A stretch of DNA of 64,000 bases from NCBI RefSeq assembly GCF_016863555.1, contig NZ_BOPC01000009.1, forward strand, positions 89,096 to 153,095. Reading direction: 5' to 3'. A program made the position numbers and the translations under genes. A model generated the notes under the pieces. It did not search any database and was not told where the DNA came from. It saw only the letters and a list, made by a program, of their open reading frames with translations. Source of the DNA: Micromonospora qiuiae (GTDB lineage: Bacteria > Actinomycetota > Actinomycetes > Mycobacteriales > Micromonosporaceae). The stretch's first letter is position 1, and each line of letters opens with the position of its first letter. Positions 49,966 through 58,921 of this stretch are shown one piece after another.

Positions 49966-51375
49966 TCAGTCGGCGGGAACCGGGCGGCGGGCCACCCGAG
50001 CCGACCGTACCAAGCGAACGGCCACCACGATCACGAACAGCGTCATCAGCGGCGCACCAACCGTCTTGGTGTACCGGGGCAGCCCGGTGCCGTCGGCCAG
50101 CACGTGGAACGCGGAGAACACCGCCACCGCGCTGAACCACCAGGTGCGGTGGGCGGTGGCGGCGAGCACGGCCAGCGGCCAGAACCAGTACCAGGGGTGG
50201 AAGAGCGGGGCCAGCGCCACCGTCGCGGTCAGCGCCAGCCCGGCGTGCCACAGCGGCTCGCGGTGGCGGGCCCGGAACCACAGCCACACCAACAGCACCG
50301 CCAGCACCACCACGGCGATCCCGCGGGTCACCGGCAGCGCGTCGACGTGCAGGCCGAACGGCAGCGCCAGGTAGCCGATGGTCTGCCCGACGGCGGTCGG
50401 CGGCGAGGTCCAGGCGATCACCTCGTTGCCGTGGGACAGCCCGGTGATCCAGCCGAAGTCCAGCCCGGCGGCGGCGGTCACCCCGAGCAGCGTGGCCACC
50501 GCCCCGCCGACCACCGGCGTACCGTCGCGCAGCAGCGCGCGCAGGGAGAACCCGCCGGTGATCGCGGCGAGCGCCGCGAACGGGACCACCACCAGGGCGG
50601 TCACCTTGATCCCGGCGGCCAGGCCCAGCACCACCCCGCCGGCCAGCAGCGGCCAGCGACGGCCCGGCCAACTCACCACCACGGCCAGCCCGGCCACCAG
50701 AAGCCCGACCATCAGCGCGTCGTTGTGCACCCCGGAGATCAGGTGCACCCCCACGATCGGGCTGGCCAGGGCCAGCCAGAGCGCCCGCTCGACCGGTACG
50801 CCGCAGCGCCGGGCCAGCACCGGCAGGCAGGCCGCGGTCAGCACCACGCCGGCCACCGCGAGCGCCCGGAACAGGGCGATGCTGCCGAGCAGCGAGCCGG
50901 TCGCGGCGACCACCGCACCGGAGATCACCACGAACAGCGGTCCGTACGGTGCCGGGGTGTCCCGCCAGATGTACGACATGGTGTCCAGCCAGGGGCACGG
51001 CAGGGTGGAGACCCCGTGCTCGTACGGGTTGATGCCGTTGGAGTAGCTGGCGCCCTGGCAGGCGTACGCGTAGGCGTCCCGGCTGCCCAACGGCGGCGTG
51101 ACCAGGAACGGCAGCAGCCACAGGCCGGCGGTGGTCAGGGCCCACCGGGCCGACGGCACCCGGTCGCGCAGCACCCACCAGGCGACCGCCATGGCCGCGG
51201 TACCGAACAGCCACAACCCGATGATCAGCGGCCCGTTCGGGCCCTGCCAGATCTTCAACGGGGTGGGTCGCAGATCTCCGCCGGGCAGCGCGCCACCGAG
51301 GAACGCCGCCACGGCGAGCATGATCGAGCCGGCAAGTCCGATCCAGCGCACGAGGTGATGGGGCACGCCCGACAT
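49966..51375 (-). CDS. MptB-like polyprenol-phosphomannose-dependent mannosyltransferase (paralogue 1)
   Basis: The 469-aa GT-C membrane protein is clearly homologous to the gene at 48212-49951: LGSRDAYAYACQGASYSNGINPYEHGV, WRDTPAPYGPLFVV, VHNDALMVGLLVAG, WTSPPTAVGQ and FHPWYWFWPLAVL correspond position by position. It lacks the long variable loop and N-terminal extension of its partner. The two genes are 14 bases apart, a tandem duplication that has diverged. They may act in series on one glycolipid or polymer. The start is an ATG at 51375, close to the divergent gene at 51411. Confidence 0.88.
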   Translation of the reverse strand: MSGVPHHLVRWIGLAGSIMLAVAAFLGGALPGGDLRPTPLKIWQGPNGPLIIGLWLFGTAAMAVAWWVLRDRVPSARWALTTAGLWLLPFLVTPPLGSRDAYAYACQGASYSNGINPYEHGVSTLPCPWLDTMSYIWRDTPAPYGPLFVVISGAVVAATGSLLGSIALFRALAVAGVVLTAACLPVLARRCGVPVERALWLALASPIVGVHLISGVHNDALMVGLLVAGLAVVVSWPGRRWPLLAGGVVLGLAAGIKVTALVVVPFAALAAITGGFSLRALLRDGTPVVGGAVATLLGVTAAAGLDFGWITGLSHGNEVIAWTSPPTAVGQTIGYLALPFGLHVDALPVTRGIAVVVLAVLLVWLWFRARHREPLWHAGLALTATVALAPLFHPWYWFWPLAVLAATAHRTWWFSAVAVFSAFHVLADGTGLPRYTKTVGAPLMTLFVIVVAVRLVRSARVARRPVPAD

Positions 51376-51410
51376 GCTGCCAGTACCGTGATCGCGGTAC
51401 GGAGGTGGGC

Positions 51411-53198
51411 ATGCGGGGCAGTCGGACGGTGGCGCTGGCCGCCGCGTTCGCCGGGGCGCTCGGTATGGCGTACCTCATCCTGCCGGCGATGGGTTCGGAC
51501 CTGGCGGCGCAGGTCGCGCGGGCCGACTTCTTCGCCGCGCACGGCCCGACCCCGATCGACCTGCGCTGGTACGGCGGGGTCCAGCAGTTCGGCTACAGCC
51601 TGCTCGCCCAGCCGGTGATGGCCCTGCTCGGGGTACGCCTCACCGGTGCGCTGGCCCTGGTCGCGGCGGCGACCGCGTTCGCCGCGCTGCTGGTGCGTAC
51701 CCGGATGCCCCGGCCGCTGCTCGGCAGCCTGGTCGGGGTGGCCACCATCGCCGGCAACCTGGTCTCCGGCCGGGTGACGTACGGCCTCGGGGTGGCCTTC
51801 GGACTCGCCGCCCTGCTCGCCCTCACCTGGCGCCCGGCACCGGCTGCCGGCCCGCACGGAGCGCGTGCTGCGATCCGACCCGGCGGCGCCGACACCCGAT
51901 CCGGCCGCGACCAGCCTCGGGTCGCGCTCTTCCCGGTCGCCGAGCCCGCCGACGGGGCCGGTGGCTGGGCACGGCTGGCGCTGGCCGGGGCCGGTGGCTG
52001 GACGCGGCTGGCGCAGGCCGGGGCCGGTGGCTGGACGCGGCTGGCGCTGGCCGGGGCCGGAGCGCTGCTCGCCTCGGCGATCAGCCCGGTGGCCGGCCTC
52101 TTCGTCGGTCTGGCGGGGGTGGCGCTGCTGCTGTCCCGCCGCTACGCAGACGGGCTGGTCCTCGCGGTGGCGGCGGCCCTGCCGCTGGGCGCCACGGCGG
52201 TGCTGTTCGGTGACGGTGGCTGGATGAACATCAGCCGTACCGACACGATCCGGGCCACGGTGACCGCCCTGCTGGTGGCCGCGCTGGTCGGCTACCGCCC
52301 GGTGCGGATCGGCGCGCTGCTGGCGGCCGGCGGGGTGGTCGCGGCGGCGCTGGTGCACACCCCGGTCGGGCTGAACGCCACCCGGCTGGCGGCCATGTTC
52401 GCGCTGCCGCTCCTGGCCGCCGCCGCCCGCCGCCCCTCCTGGCCGGCCCGCCTTCCCTCGCAGCCGGCCCGGCGACCCGGTCCGGCGCAACGGCCGGCGC
52501 GGCGCGGAATGGCGGCGGTCGCGCTTGCCGTACTGCTGGTGGCGGTCTGCTGGTGGCAGCCGCCGGTGGTCCCCGCCGACCTGCGCAGCATCGGCGATCC
52601 GACCAGCGATCCCGGCTACTTCGCGCCGCTGCGCGCCGAGCTGGACCGGCGCGGGCTCAATGGCCGGCTGGAGGTGCCGCCGACCCGCAACTACTGGGAG
52701 TCCGCCCGGCTCGGTGACGTACCGCTGGCCCGGGGCTGGCTGCGGCAGGCGGACATCGACCGCAACCCGCTGTTCTTCACCACCGTGCCCGGTGCCGCCG
52801 GCACCGGCGTGCCGCTGACCGCAGAGAGCTACCGGGCCTGGCTCGACGAGAACGCGGTGCAGTACGTCGCGGTGCCCGACGCGCCGCTGTCCTGGGTCGG
52901 CCGGGCCGAGGCCGAGCTGGTCGTGGCGGGTCTGCCGTACCTGACCGAGGTCTGGTCGGAGCGACGCTGGCGGCTGTACGCGGTGGCCGAGCCGAGACCA
53001 CTGGTCGGTCCTCCCGGCGAACTGCACCGCGTCGACGGCGCTTCGATCACCTTCCACGCCTCCCGCTCCGGCCCGGTACCGGTCCGCATCCGGCACAGCC
53101 GATGGTTGATCGCCTCCGGTGGCGCGACCGTGGCCCCTGGCGGCGATTGGACCGTGGTGACTGTCCCCCGCGCCGGGACGTACACGCTCGGCAGCTGA
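51411..53198 (+). CDS. Polytopic membrane protein with internal 15-residue tandem repeats
   Basis: The protein has about 595 aa, starting at the ATG at 51411 five bases after GGAGG. About ten helices are followed by an extracytoplasmic soluble region from about residue 395. The large-loop layout resembles membrane glycosyltransferase-like proteins, and it lies divergently from two MptB-like enzymes. Three tandem copies of GAGGW(A/T)RLALA occur at about 51952-52062, each 45 nucleotides, joined to Ala-rich sequence before the next helix. The first half also has a Pro/Arg-rich loop. I cannot name a family. Confidence 0.75.
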   Translation: MRGSRTVALAAAFAGALGMAYLILPAMGSDLAAQVARADFFAAHGPTPIDLRWYGGVQQFGYSLLAQPVMALLGVRLTGALALVAAATAFAALLVRTRMPRPLLGSLVGVATIAGNLVSGRVTYGLGVAFGLAALLALTWRPAPAAGPHGARAAIRPGGADTRSGRDQPRVALFPVAEPADGAGGWARLALAGAGGWTRLAQAGAGGWTRLALAGAGALLASAISPVAGLFVGLAGVALLLSRRYADGLVLAVAAALPLGATAVLFGDGGWMNISRTDTIRATVTALLVAALVGYRPVRIGALLAAGGVVAAALVHTPVGLNATRLAAMFALPLLAAAARRPSWPARLPSQPARRPGPAQRPARRGMAAVALAVLLVAVCWWQPPVVPADLRSIGDPTSDPGYFAPLRAELDRRGLNGRLEVPPTRNYWESARLGDVPLARGWLRQADIDRNPLFFTTVPGAAGTGVPLTAESYRAWLDENAVQYVAVPDAPLSWVGRAEAELVVAGLPYLTEVWSERRWRLYAVAEPRPLVGPPGELHRVDGASITFHASRSGPVPVRIRHSRWLIASGGATVAPGGDWTVVTVPRAGTYTLGS

Positions 53199-53209
53199 GC
53201 CGGCCCTTC

Positions 53210-56200
53210 CTACAACATCTCGAGCAGGCGTTGGGTGGCGGCGCGGGATCGGCGGCCGGTGCGCAGGTACTCGTCGAGGAACTCGCCAGGGTCGTCGCCG
53301 CCGAGCAGCCGGACCACGCCGGCCAGTTCCACGCCGTGCCGGGGCAGTTGGTCGCCGGCGCGGCCACGGACCAGCATCAGTGCGTTGCGGACCTGCGCGG
53401 CCAGGGTCCAGCCGGCCGCCATCGCCTCGGCGTCCGCCGGGTCCACCAGGCCCGCGTCGCGGGCGGCGTCAAGCGCGTCGAGGGTACGCGTACCGCGCAG
53501 CTGCGGATACGCCCCCGCGTGCCGCAACTGGAGCAGCTGCACCGCCCACTCCACGTCGGCCAGGCCACCCCGGCCCAGCTTGGTGTGGGTGGCCGGATCG
53601 GCCCCCCGGGGCAGCCGCTCGGTCTCCACCCGCGCCTTGATCCGGCGGATCTCGACGAGTTGCTCGCGGGTCAGCCCGTCGGCCGGGTACCGGACCGGAT
53701 CGACCAGCTGCTCGAAGCGGGTGCCCAGCTCGGCGTCACCGCAGACGCGGCGGGCCCGCAGCAGGGCCTGCGCCTCCCACACACGGGACCAGCGGGCGTA
53801 GTACTGCCGGTACGCGGCGAGGCTACGCACCAGTGGACCTTCTCGGCCCTCCGGACGCAGGTCGGCGTCGACGCCGAGCGCCGGATCGGGGGCGGGCATG
53901 CCGAGCAGCCGGCGCAGTTCCTCGGCGATGGCCTGGGCGGCAGCACTGGCCGCGCTCTCGCTGACACCCTCCGACGGCTCGTAGACGAAGAGCACGTCGG
54001 CGTCGGAGAGGTAGTTGGACTCGTAGCCGCCGAGCCGGCCCATCCCGATGACCGCGAACGCCAGTTCCGGCATGGCCGGCTGGGCGGCCCGGGCAGCGCG
54101 CAGCGCGGCGGCCAGGGTGGCGTCGGTGACGCTGGCGAGCGCGGAGCCGACTGCCGTGATGTCGGCCAGGCCGGGCGCGGCGCGGTCACCGTCCGGACGC
54201 GACGGGGCCAGCGACCCGGCGCGGCTGAGCACGTCGGCGCAGGCGAGGCGGAGCAGTTCCCGCCGACGCAGCGCGCGTACCGCCCGGATGGCCTCGACCG
54301 GGCCGTCGGCGTGCCGGGCCGCGGCTGCGACGAAACCCTCGCAGAGCACCTCTCGCGGCCGGGGCCTCAGCTCGCTCTCCTCGGCCAGCATGCGCAGCGC
54401 CTCCGGCTCGCGGGCCAGCAGGTCGGCGACGTAGCGGGAGGAGGAGAGCACCCGGGCCAGCCGGCGGGCCACCGGCCCGGAGTCGCGCAGCAGGCGGAGA
54501 TACCAGGGGGTGCTGCCGAGGGAGTCGGAGACCTGGCGGTAGCTGAGCAGGCCACGGTCCGGTTCGGGGGCGTCGGCGAACTCGCTGAGCAGGACCGGCA
54601 GCAGGGTGCGCTGGATCGCCGCGGTGCGGCTCACCCCGCCGGTGAGGGCCTGGAGGTGACGCAGCGCGCCGGCCGGGTCGGCGAAGCCGAGGATCTCCAG
54701 CCGGTTGCGAGCTGCCTCCGGGGTCAGCCGCAACCCGTCGGCCGGCACCCGGGCCACCGACTCCAGCAGCGGCCGGTAGAGCAGTTTGGCGTGCAGTCGG
54801 CGTACCTTGGTGGCGTGAGTGACCCACTCGGCGCGGAACTCCTCGACGGCGCTGCGCCCCGGGGTGGCGGTGTAGCCGAGCGCGGCGGCGAGCCAGCGCA
54901 GCGCCCTCGGTTCGATCGGCACGGTGTGGGTGCGTCGCAGGCCCTGTAGTTGCAGGCGGTGCTCGACGCCGCGCAGGAAGCGGTAGCCGTTCAGCAGCGC
55001 CTCCCCGTCGGCCCGGCCGACGTAGCCGCCGGTGACCAGCGCCCGCAGGGCGGGGATGGTGCCGGGGGCGCGAAGCGACTCGTCTCCGCGCCCGTGCACC
55101 AGTTGCAGCAGTTGCACCGCGAACTCGATGTCGCGCAGCCCGCCCGGGCCTCGCTTGATCTCGCGTTCCAGCTCCTTCGGCGGGATGTTGTCGATGATCT
55201 TTCGCCGCATGGCCCGGACGTCCTCGACCGCCTCCGGGCGCTCGGCCGCCTGCCAGAGCAGGGGTGCCAGGGTGTCGATCCACTCCCGGCCCAGCGCCAG
55301 GTCACCGGCGGCCGGGCGGGCCTTGAGCAGGGCCTGGAACTCCCAGGTACGCGCCCACCGCCGGTAGTACGCCAGGTGGCTGGCGAGCGTACGCACCAGC
55401 GGTCCCCGGTTGCCCTCGGGACGCAGTGCCGCGTCGACCGGCCAGGCGACCAGGCCACAGATGTGGATCAGCCGGGTGGCCAGGGTGGTGGCGGTGGTCA
55501 GGTCGTCATCCTCGGCGGCCACGAAAATCACGTCGACGTCGGAGACGTAGTTCAGCTCGCCGCCGCCGCACTTGCCCATCGCCACCACCGCGAGCCGAGG
55601 GTGCCGGGTGCCCTCGGGCAGTTCGCCGACGGCGATCGCGTACGCGGCCGAGAGAGTGGCGTCGGCCAACGTGGAGAGCGCGGCCATCGTCTCTTCCAGG
55701 CTGCGCCCGCCGGTCAGGTCCGCCGCCGCGATGCGCAGCAGCGCCAGCCGGTACGCGCGACGCAGCGCGGCGATGGGACTGCCGGCACCAGCCCGACCCC
55801 GCCCGGAAGCCGCAGCCCGACCCGGCCCGGAAGCCGCAGCGCGGTCCGGCGGTGTCGCAGACGCCCACCCCGGGTCGAGCCGCCCGTCGGCGACCGGGGC
55901 GAGCCCGTCCGGCCCGGTGCGCAGCATCGGCCACTGGTCGGGGTTGGCGACGAGATGGTCCCCCAGCGCGGAGGAGGCGCCCAGCACAGCGATCAGCCGG
56001 CGGCGCAGCCCCGGATCGTCGGCCAGGGCAGCGAGCAGCGCGGAACCCGCGCCGATTCCGGCGGAGCCACCGGTCGCCATGCCGCCCGTAGCCGCCGAAC
56101 CGCCAGTGCCGGCACCACCGCCAGCCCCGCCCGCCCCGCCATCCCCGCCCGCCCCGGCAGCGCCGCCCGCCCCGGCAGGCCCGCCATCCCTGCCCGCGAC

Positions 56201-56509
56201 GGCTGCGCCGGCAACGCCGCCCGCCCCGGCTGCGCCGTTCGTGCCGGCGCCACCGTTCGTGCCGGCCTCGGCCCGGCGCTCGGCCTCGACGAGCCGGTGC
56301 AACTGGCGCAGCGCCAGATCCGGATCGGCGGCCCGGGACAGCGCGGTGAGCAGCTCCCGGGCCCGCTCGTCGGTGGGTTCCTGCGGCTGTGGTCGCCACA
56401 GGCCGAGCCCGTCGGGGCCGAGCAGGTCGGCGGCCCGGGCGCCACCGTCGTCGGCGGCGATGCCGAAGCCGTAACGGGCCAGCCGGCCGCTGGTCGGCCG
56501 GCCCATCAC
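53210..56509 (-). CDS. glnE: Glutamine synthetase adenylyltransferase/adenylyl-removing enzyme
   Basis: The 1099-aa two-headed protein. The N-terminal half has the nucleotidyltransferase motif VAMGKCGGGELNYVSDVDVIF; the C-terminal half has FAVIGMGRLGGYESNYLSDADVLF. Each is followed by a helical domain. GlnE adds or removes AMP on the GlnA tyrosine in DLYDLPPEE in response to nitrogen status. About residues 82-156 form a Gly/Ala-rich low-complexity insertion that is unusual for GlnE. A second shorter repeat (AAASGPGRAAASGRGRAG) lies at about 215-245. The start overlaps the amidotransferase gene by four bases. In related genomes glnE adjoins glnA; here they are 21 kb apart. Confidence 0.96.
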   Translation of the reverse strand: MMGRPTSGRLARYGFGIAADDGGARAADLLGPDGLGLWRPQPQEPTDERARELLTALSRAADPDLALRQLHRLVEAERRAEAGTNGGAGTNGAAGAGGVAGAAVAGRDGGPAGAGGAAGAGGDGGAGGAGGGAGTGGSAATGGMATGGSAGIGAGSALLAALADDPGLRRRLIAVLGASSALGDHLVANPDQWPMLRTGPDGLAPVADGRLDPGWASATPPDRAAASGPGRAAASGRGRAGAGSPIAALRRAYRLALLRIAAADLTGGRSLEETMAALSTLADATLSAAYAIAVGELPEGTRHPRLAVVAMGKCGGGELNYVSDVDVIFVAAEDDDLTTATTLATRLIHICGLVAWPVDAALRPEGNRGPLVRTLASHLAYYRRWARTWEFQALLKARPAAGDLALGREWIDTLAPLLWQAAERPEAVEDVRAMRRKIIDNIPPKELEREIKRGPGGLRDIEFAVQLLQLVHGRGDESLRAPGTIPALRALVTGGYVGRADGEALLNGYRFLRGVEHRLQLQGLRRTHTVPIEPRALRWLAAALGYTATPGRSAVEEFRAEWVTHATKVRRLHAKLLYRPLLESVARVPADGLRLTPEAARNRLEILGFADPAGALRHLQALTGGVSRTAAIQRTLLPVLLSEFADAPEPDRGLLSYRQVSDSLGSTPWYLRLLRDSGPVARRLARVLSSSRYVADLLAREPEALRMLAEESELRPRPREVLCEGFVAAAARHADGPVEAIRAVRALRRRELLRLACADVLSRAGSLAPSRPDGDRAAPGLADITAVGSALASVTDATLAAALRAARAAQPAMPELAFAVIGMGRLGGYESNYLSDADVLFVYEPSEGVSESAASAAAQAIAEELRRLLGMPAPDPALGVDADLRPEGREGPLVRSLAAYRQYYARWSRVWEAQALLRARRVCGDAELGTRFEQLVDPVRYPADGLTREQLVEIRRIKARVETERLPRGADPATHTKLGRGGLADVEWAVQLLQLRHAGAYPQLRGTRTLDALDAARDAGLVDPADAEAMAAGWTLAAQVRNALMLVRGRAGDQLPRHGVELAGVVRLLGGDDPGEFLDEYLRTGRRSRAATQRLLEML

Positions 56510-57273
56510 TGCCCGAGCAGCGGCAGGTTGCGGCGCGACGCGGCGTCGTCCAGCTCACCCAGAGCGAGTGCGGCGAACCGGGCGGCGAACGGCTGCCACA
56601 CGTCCTCGATGTCGGCCAGCACCGCCTGGCAGGCGTCGATCACCAGCTGCGGGTCGTAGCCCAGCTCGGCCAGCAGTGCCGAGTCGGTGGCCCAGTCGGC
56701 GATCATCGCGGGGTCGCACTCGATGTGGAACTGGAGGCCCCAGGCCCGGTCACCGAGGCGGAACGCCTGGTGCGGGTAGCGGGTGGAGGCGGCCAGCAGG
56801 GTGGCCCCGACGGGCAGTTCGGTGATCTCGTCGACGTGCCACTGGAGAACGTCCGGGATCAGCGGCACGTACCGGAAGAGCGGGTCGTTCTCGGCGGCGT
56901 CACGCCGACCGACCACCGCGGGCCCGACCTCCGGCCCGGACGGACTGCGCTCGACCGTGCCAGCGTGCGCGGTGGCGAGCAGTTGCGCCCCGAGGCAGAT
57001 GCCCAGCGTCGGCGTACGGTGCCGGACCGCCTTGCGCAGCAGCCCCTCCACGGCCGGGAACCACGGCGCCCCGGGCGATCCGTCGGGGTGCGGGTACGCC
57101 TGCCGGTCGCCGCCGAGCACCACCAGCGCGGCGTACCCGTCGAGGTCGGCGGGGAGTTCGTCGCCCGCGTGCGGACGGGTCACCGACAGGTCGAGGCCGG
57201 CCTCGGTCAGCCACTCGCCCAATCGGCGTACGTCGTCGCCCGGGTCGTTCTCGATCACCAACGCGGTTGCCAC
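56506..57273 (-). CDS. Class I glutamine amidotransferase
   Basis: The 255-aa protein has a GATase1 fold with nucleophile Cys in GICLGAQLLA (about residue 94) and catalytic His in LQFHIECD with a following acidic residue. It resembles GMP-synthase-like stand-alone amidotransferases found next to glnE in actinobacteria. It may hydrolyse glutamine or a gamma-glutamyl compound; the partner synthase is unknown. Stop and glnE start overlap, so the two are co-translated, which points to a role linked to glutamine metabolism. Confidence 0.92.
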   Translation of the reverse strand: MATALVIENDPGDDVRRLGEWLTEAGLDLSVTRPHAGDELPADLDGYAALVVLGGDRQAYPHPDGSPGAPWFPAVEGLLRKAVRHRTPTLGICLGAQLLATAHAGTVERSPSGPEVGPAVVGRRDAAENDPLFRYVPLIPDVLQWHVDEITELPVGATLLAASTRYPHQAFRLGDRAWGLQFHIECDPAMIADWATDSALLAELGYDPQLVIDACQAVLADIEDVWQPFAARFAALALGELDDAASRRNLPLLGQ

Positions 57274-57333
57274 GTCGTCGAGGCTATCCGGTCGGGCCGA
57301 CAGCGGCTGTGCGCGGGACTAGGCTCTTGCGCT

Positions 57334-58275
57334 GTGTCCGACCACACCGCCCTCGATGACGTGCTGCGCCCACCGGCGCTGTGTCCGGGCGACACGGTGA
57401 TGCTGGTCTCGCCCTCGGGGCCGACCCGCCCCGAACGGGTGGCGCGGGGCATCGAGCTGCTCACCGGCTGGGGGCTACGACCGGTGCTGGCACCGAACGT
57501 GTACGCCCGGCACGGCTACCTGGCCGGCCCCGACGCGCTACGGGCGGCCGACCTGAACACCGCCTTCGCCGATCCCGAGGTGCGCGGGGTGATCTGCACC
57601 CGCGGCGGTTACGGCGCACAGCGGGTGGTGGACGCCATCGACATGGCCGCGGTCCGCCGCGACCCGAAGGTGGTGGCCGGTTTCTCCGACATCACCGCGC
57701 TGCAACTGGCGCTGTGGCGGGGCGCCCGGCTCGCCGGAGTGCACGGACCCGGAGCGGCCTGGCGAGACGAACGGACCCCACTGGCCTCGGCGGAGTCGCT
57801 GCACGCGGCGCTGACCACCACCGAGCCGATCACCGTCGCCGCCGTGCCGGCCGAGGAGACCTTCGACGTACGCGTGCCGGGGCGGGCCGTCGGCCGGCTG
57901 CTCGGCGGCAACCTCTGCCTGGTCGTGGCCTCGCTCGGCACCCCGGACATGCCCGATTTGACCGGAGCGGTGCTGCTGCTGGAGGACGTGCAGGAGCCGC
58001 CGTACAAGGTCGATCGGATGCTGACCCAGCTGCGCCGCGCCGGCGCGCTGACCGGGCTGGCCGGGGTGGCGGTGGGCCAGTTCAGCGACTGCTCGGACGG
58101 CTGGCCGGTGCGGGTCGCCGACGTGCTGACCGAGCGGCTCGGCGACCTGGGCGTGCCGGTGCTGGGCGGCCTGCCGATCGGCCACGGCCCCGGCCAACTC
58201 ACCGTCCCGGTGGGCACCCTGGCCACCCTCGACGCCAACGCCGGCACGCTGACCGTCGCCCCCGCCGTGCGCTGA
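57334..58275 (+). CDS. LD-carboxypeptidase (peptidase S66)
   Basis: The 313-aa protein starts at the GTG at 57334. It has the S66 pattern: N-terminal PGDTVMLVSPSGP, ICTRGGYGAQR, the nucleophile Ser in GFSDITALQ, the catalytic Glu in LLLEDVQEPPYKVDRML and His in GLPIGHGPGQLTVPVG. LD-carboxypeptidases trim D-Ala from tetrapeptides during murein recycling; some relatives cleave microcin-type compounds for self-immunity. No export signal, so it is cytoplasmic. Divergent from the glnE operon across 60 bases. Confidence 0.93.
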   Translation: MSDHTALDDVLRPPALCPGDTVMLVSPSGPTRPERVARGIELLTGWGLRPVLAPNVYARHGYLAGPDALRAADLNTAFADPEVRGVICTRGGYGAQRVVDAIDMAAVRRDPKVVAGFSDITALQLALWRGARLAGVHGPGAAWRDERTPLASAESLHAALTTTEPITVAAVPAEETFDVRVPGRAVGRLLGGNLCLVVASLGTPDMPDLTGAVLLLEDVQEPPYKVDRMLTQLRRAGALTGLAGVAVGQFSDCSDGWPVRVADVLTERLGDLGVPVLGGLPIGHGPGQLTVPVGTLATLDANAGTLTVAPAVR

Positions 58276-58303
58276 CCGCCTGATCAAGATCGGCTCCATA
58301 CCG

Positions 58304-58346
58304 TCGGTATGGCGGTATCGCCGTGGCCCGGATACCGCCATACCGA
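58304..58346. repeat. Palindrome with 16-bp perfect arms
   Basis: TCGGTATGGCGGTATC (58304-58319) pairs exactly with GATACCGCCATACCGA (58331-58346) around 11 bases, 28 bases after the LD-carboxypeptidase stop. ATCAAG words flank both sides (58283, 58358). It could terminate both convergent genes. Not of the same sequence family as the other palindromes here. Confidence 0.88.
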
Positions 58347-58401
58347 CGAAACGGAGTGGATCAAGCCAGGCCGGGCACGGCGGCCAGGCCGGGCACGGCG
58401 G

Positions 58402-58827
58402 TCAGGCGATGCAGGCGCAGACGATGAGGGCGGCGCCGAAGTGGCTGGCGGCGCTGACCCGGGCCACCGGATGCGGCTCGTCGGAGCCGAAGACCTCGCC
58501 GAGCCGACCCGGGGTGAGCAGGTCCAGAACGAGGAAGGCCAACGCCATGATGCCCAGGCCGATCAACCCGAACAGCACCGTCGAGGCAAGGCCCTTGGCG
58601 AAGTCGTGGTAGCTGGTCAGGATCGCGGTGAACACGATCGCGGCGACGCCGAGTTGGTTCGCGGCGAGCAGCAGGCCCGCGTTGGTGTTGCGGCGTACCC
58701 AGATCAGCTCGCGCAGCTTACCGGGCGTGAGCAGGTCGACCAGCACGAACCCGGCGGCCATCAGGCCGACCCCGACGACTCCGAACACCACGCTCTGCCA
58801 GGCACCGCTGAGCAGGTCCTCCAGCAC
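58402..58827 (-). CDS. DUF350 membrane protein
   Basis: The 141-aa protein starts with GTG at 58827 behind GGGAGG. Four hydrophobic helices in two similar halves carry the DUF350 duplicated motif: GFVLVDLLTPGKLRELIW and AFLVLDLLTPGRLGEVF. Function is unknown; the family is often near membrane-stress or spermidine-synthase-like genes in other bacteria. It lies between an LD-carboxypeptidase and glnA2 without clear operon links. Confidence 0.93.
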   Translation of the reverse strand: MLEDLLSGAWQSVVFGVVGVGLMAAGFVLVDLLTPGKLRELIWVRRNTNAGLLLAANQLGVAAIVFTAILTSYHDFAKGLASTVLFGLIGLGIMALAFLVLDLLTPGRLGEVFGSDEPHPVARVSAASHFGAALIVCACIA

Positions 58828-58921
58828 CGACTGCCTCCCCGACCGTCTCCGGCCGGCGGGACGCCGGCACGGTGATCGAGACGATAGCGGGGAGACGCAA
58901 CGCCGGGCCGAGCGGCGCGGG

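Noticed and set aside
48212..51478. A single 1088-aa protein on the minus strand
   Set aside because: Only the part from the GTG at 49951 resembles a membrane mannosyltransferase. The upstream part is an Arg/Gly-rich out-of-frame reading of the neighbouring paralogue.
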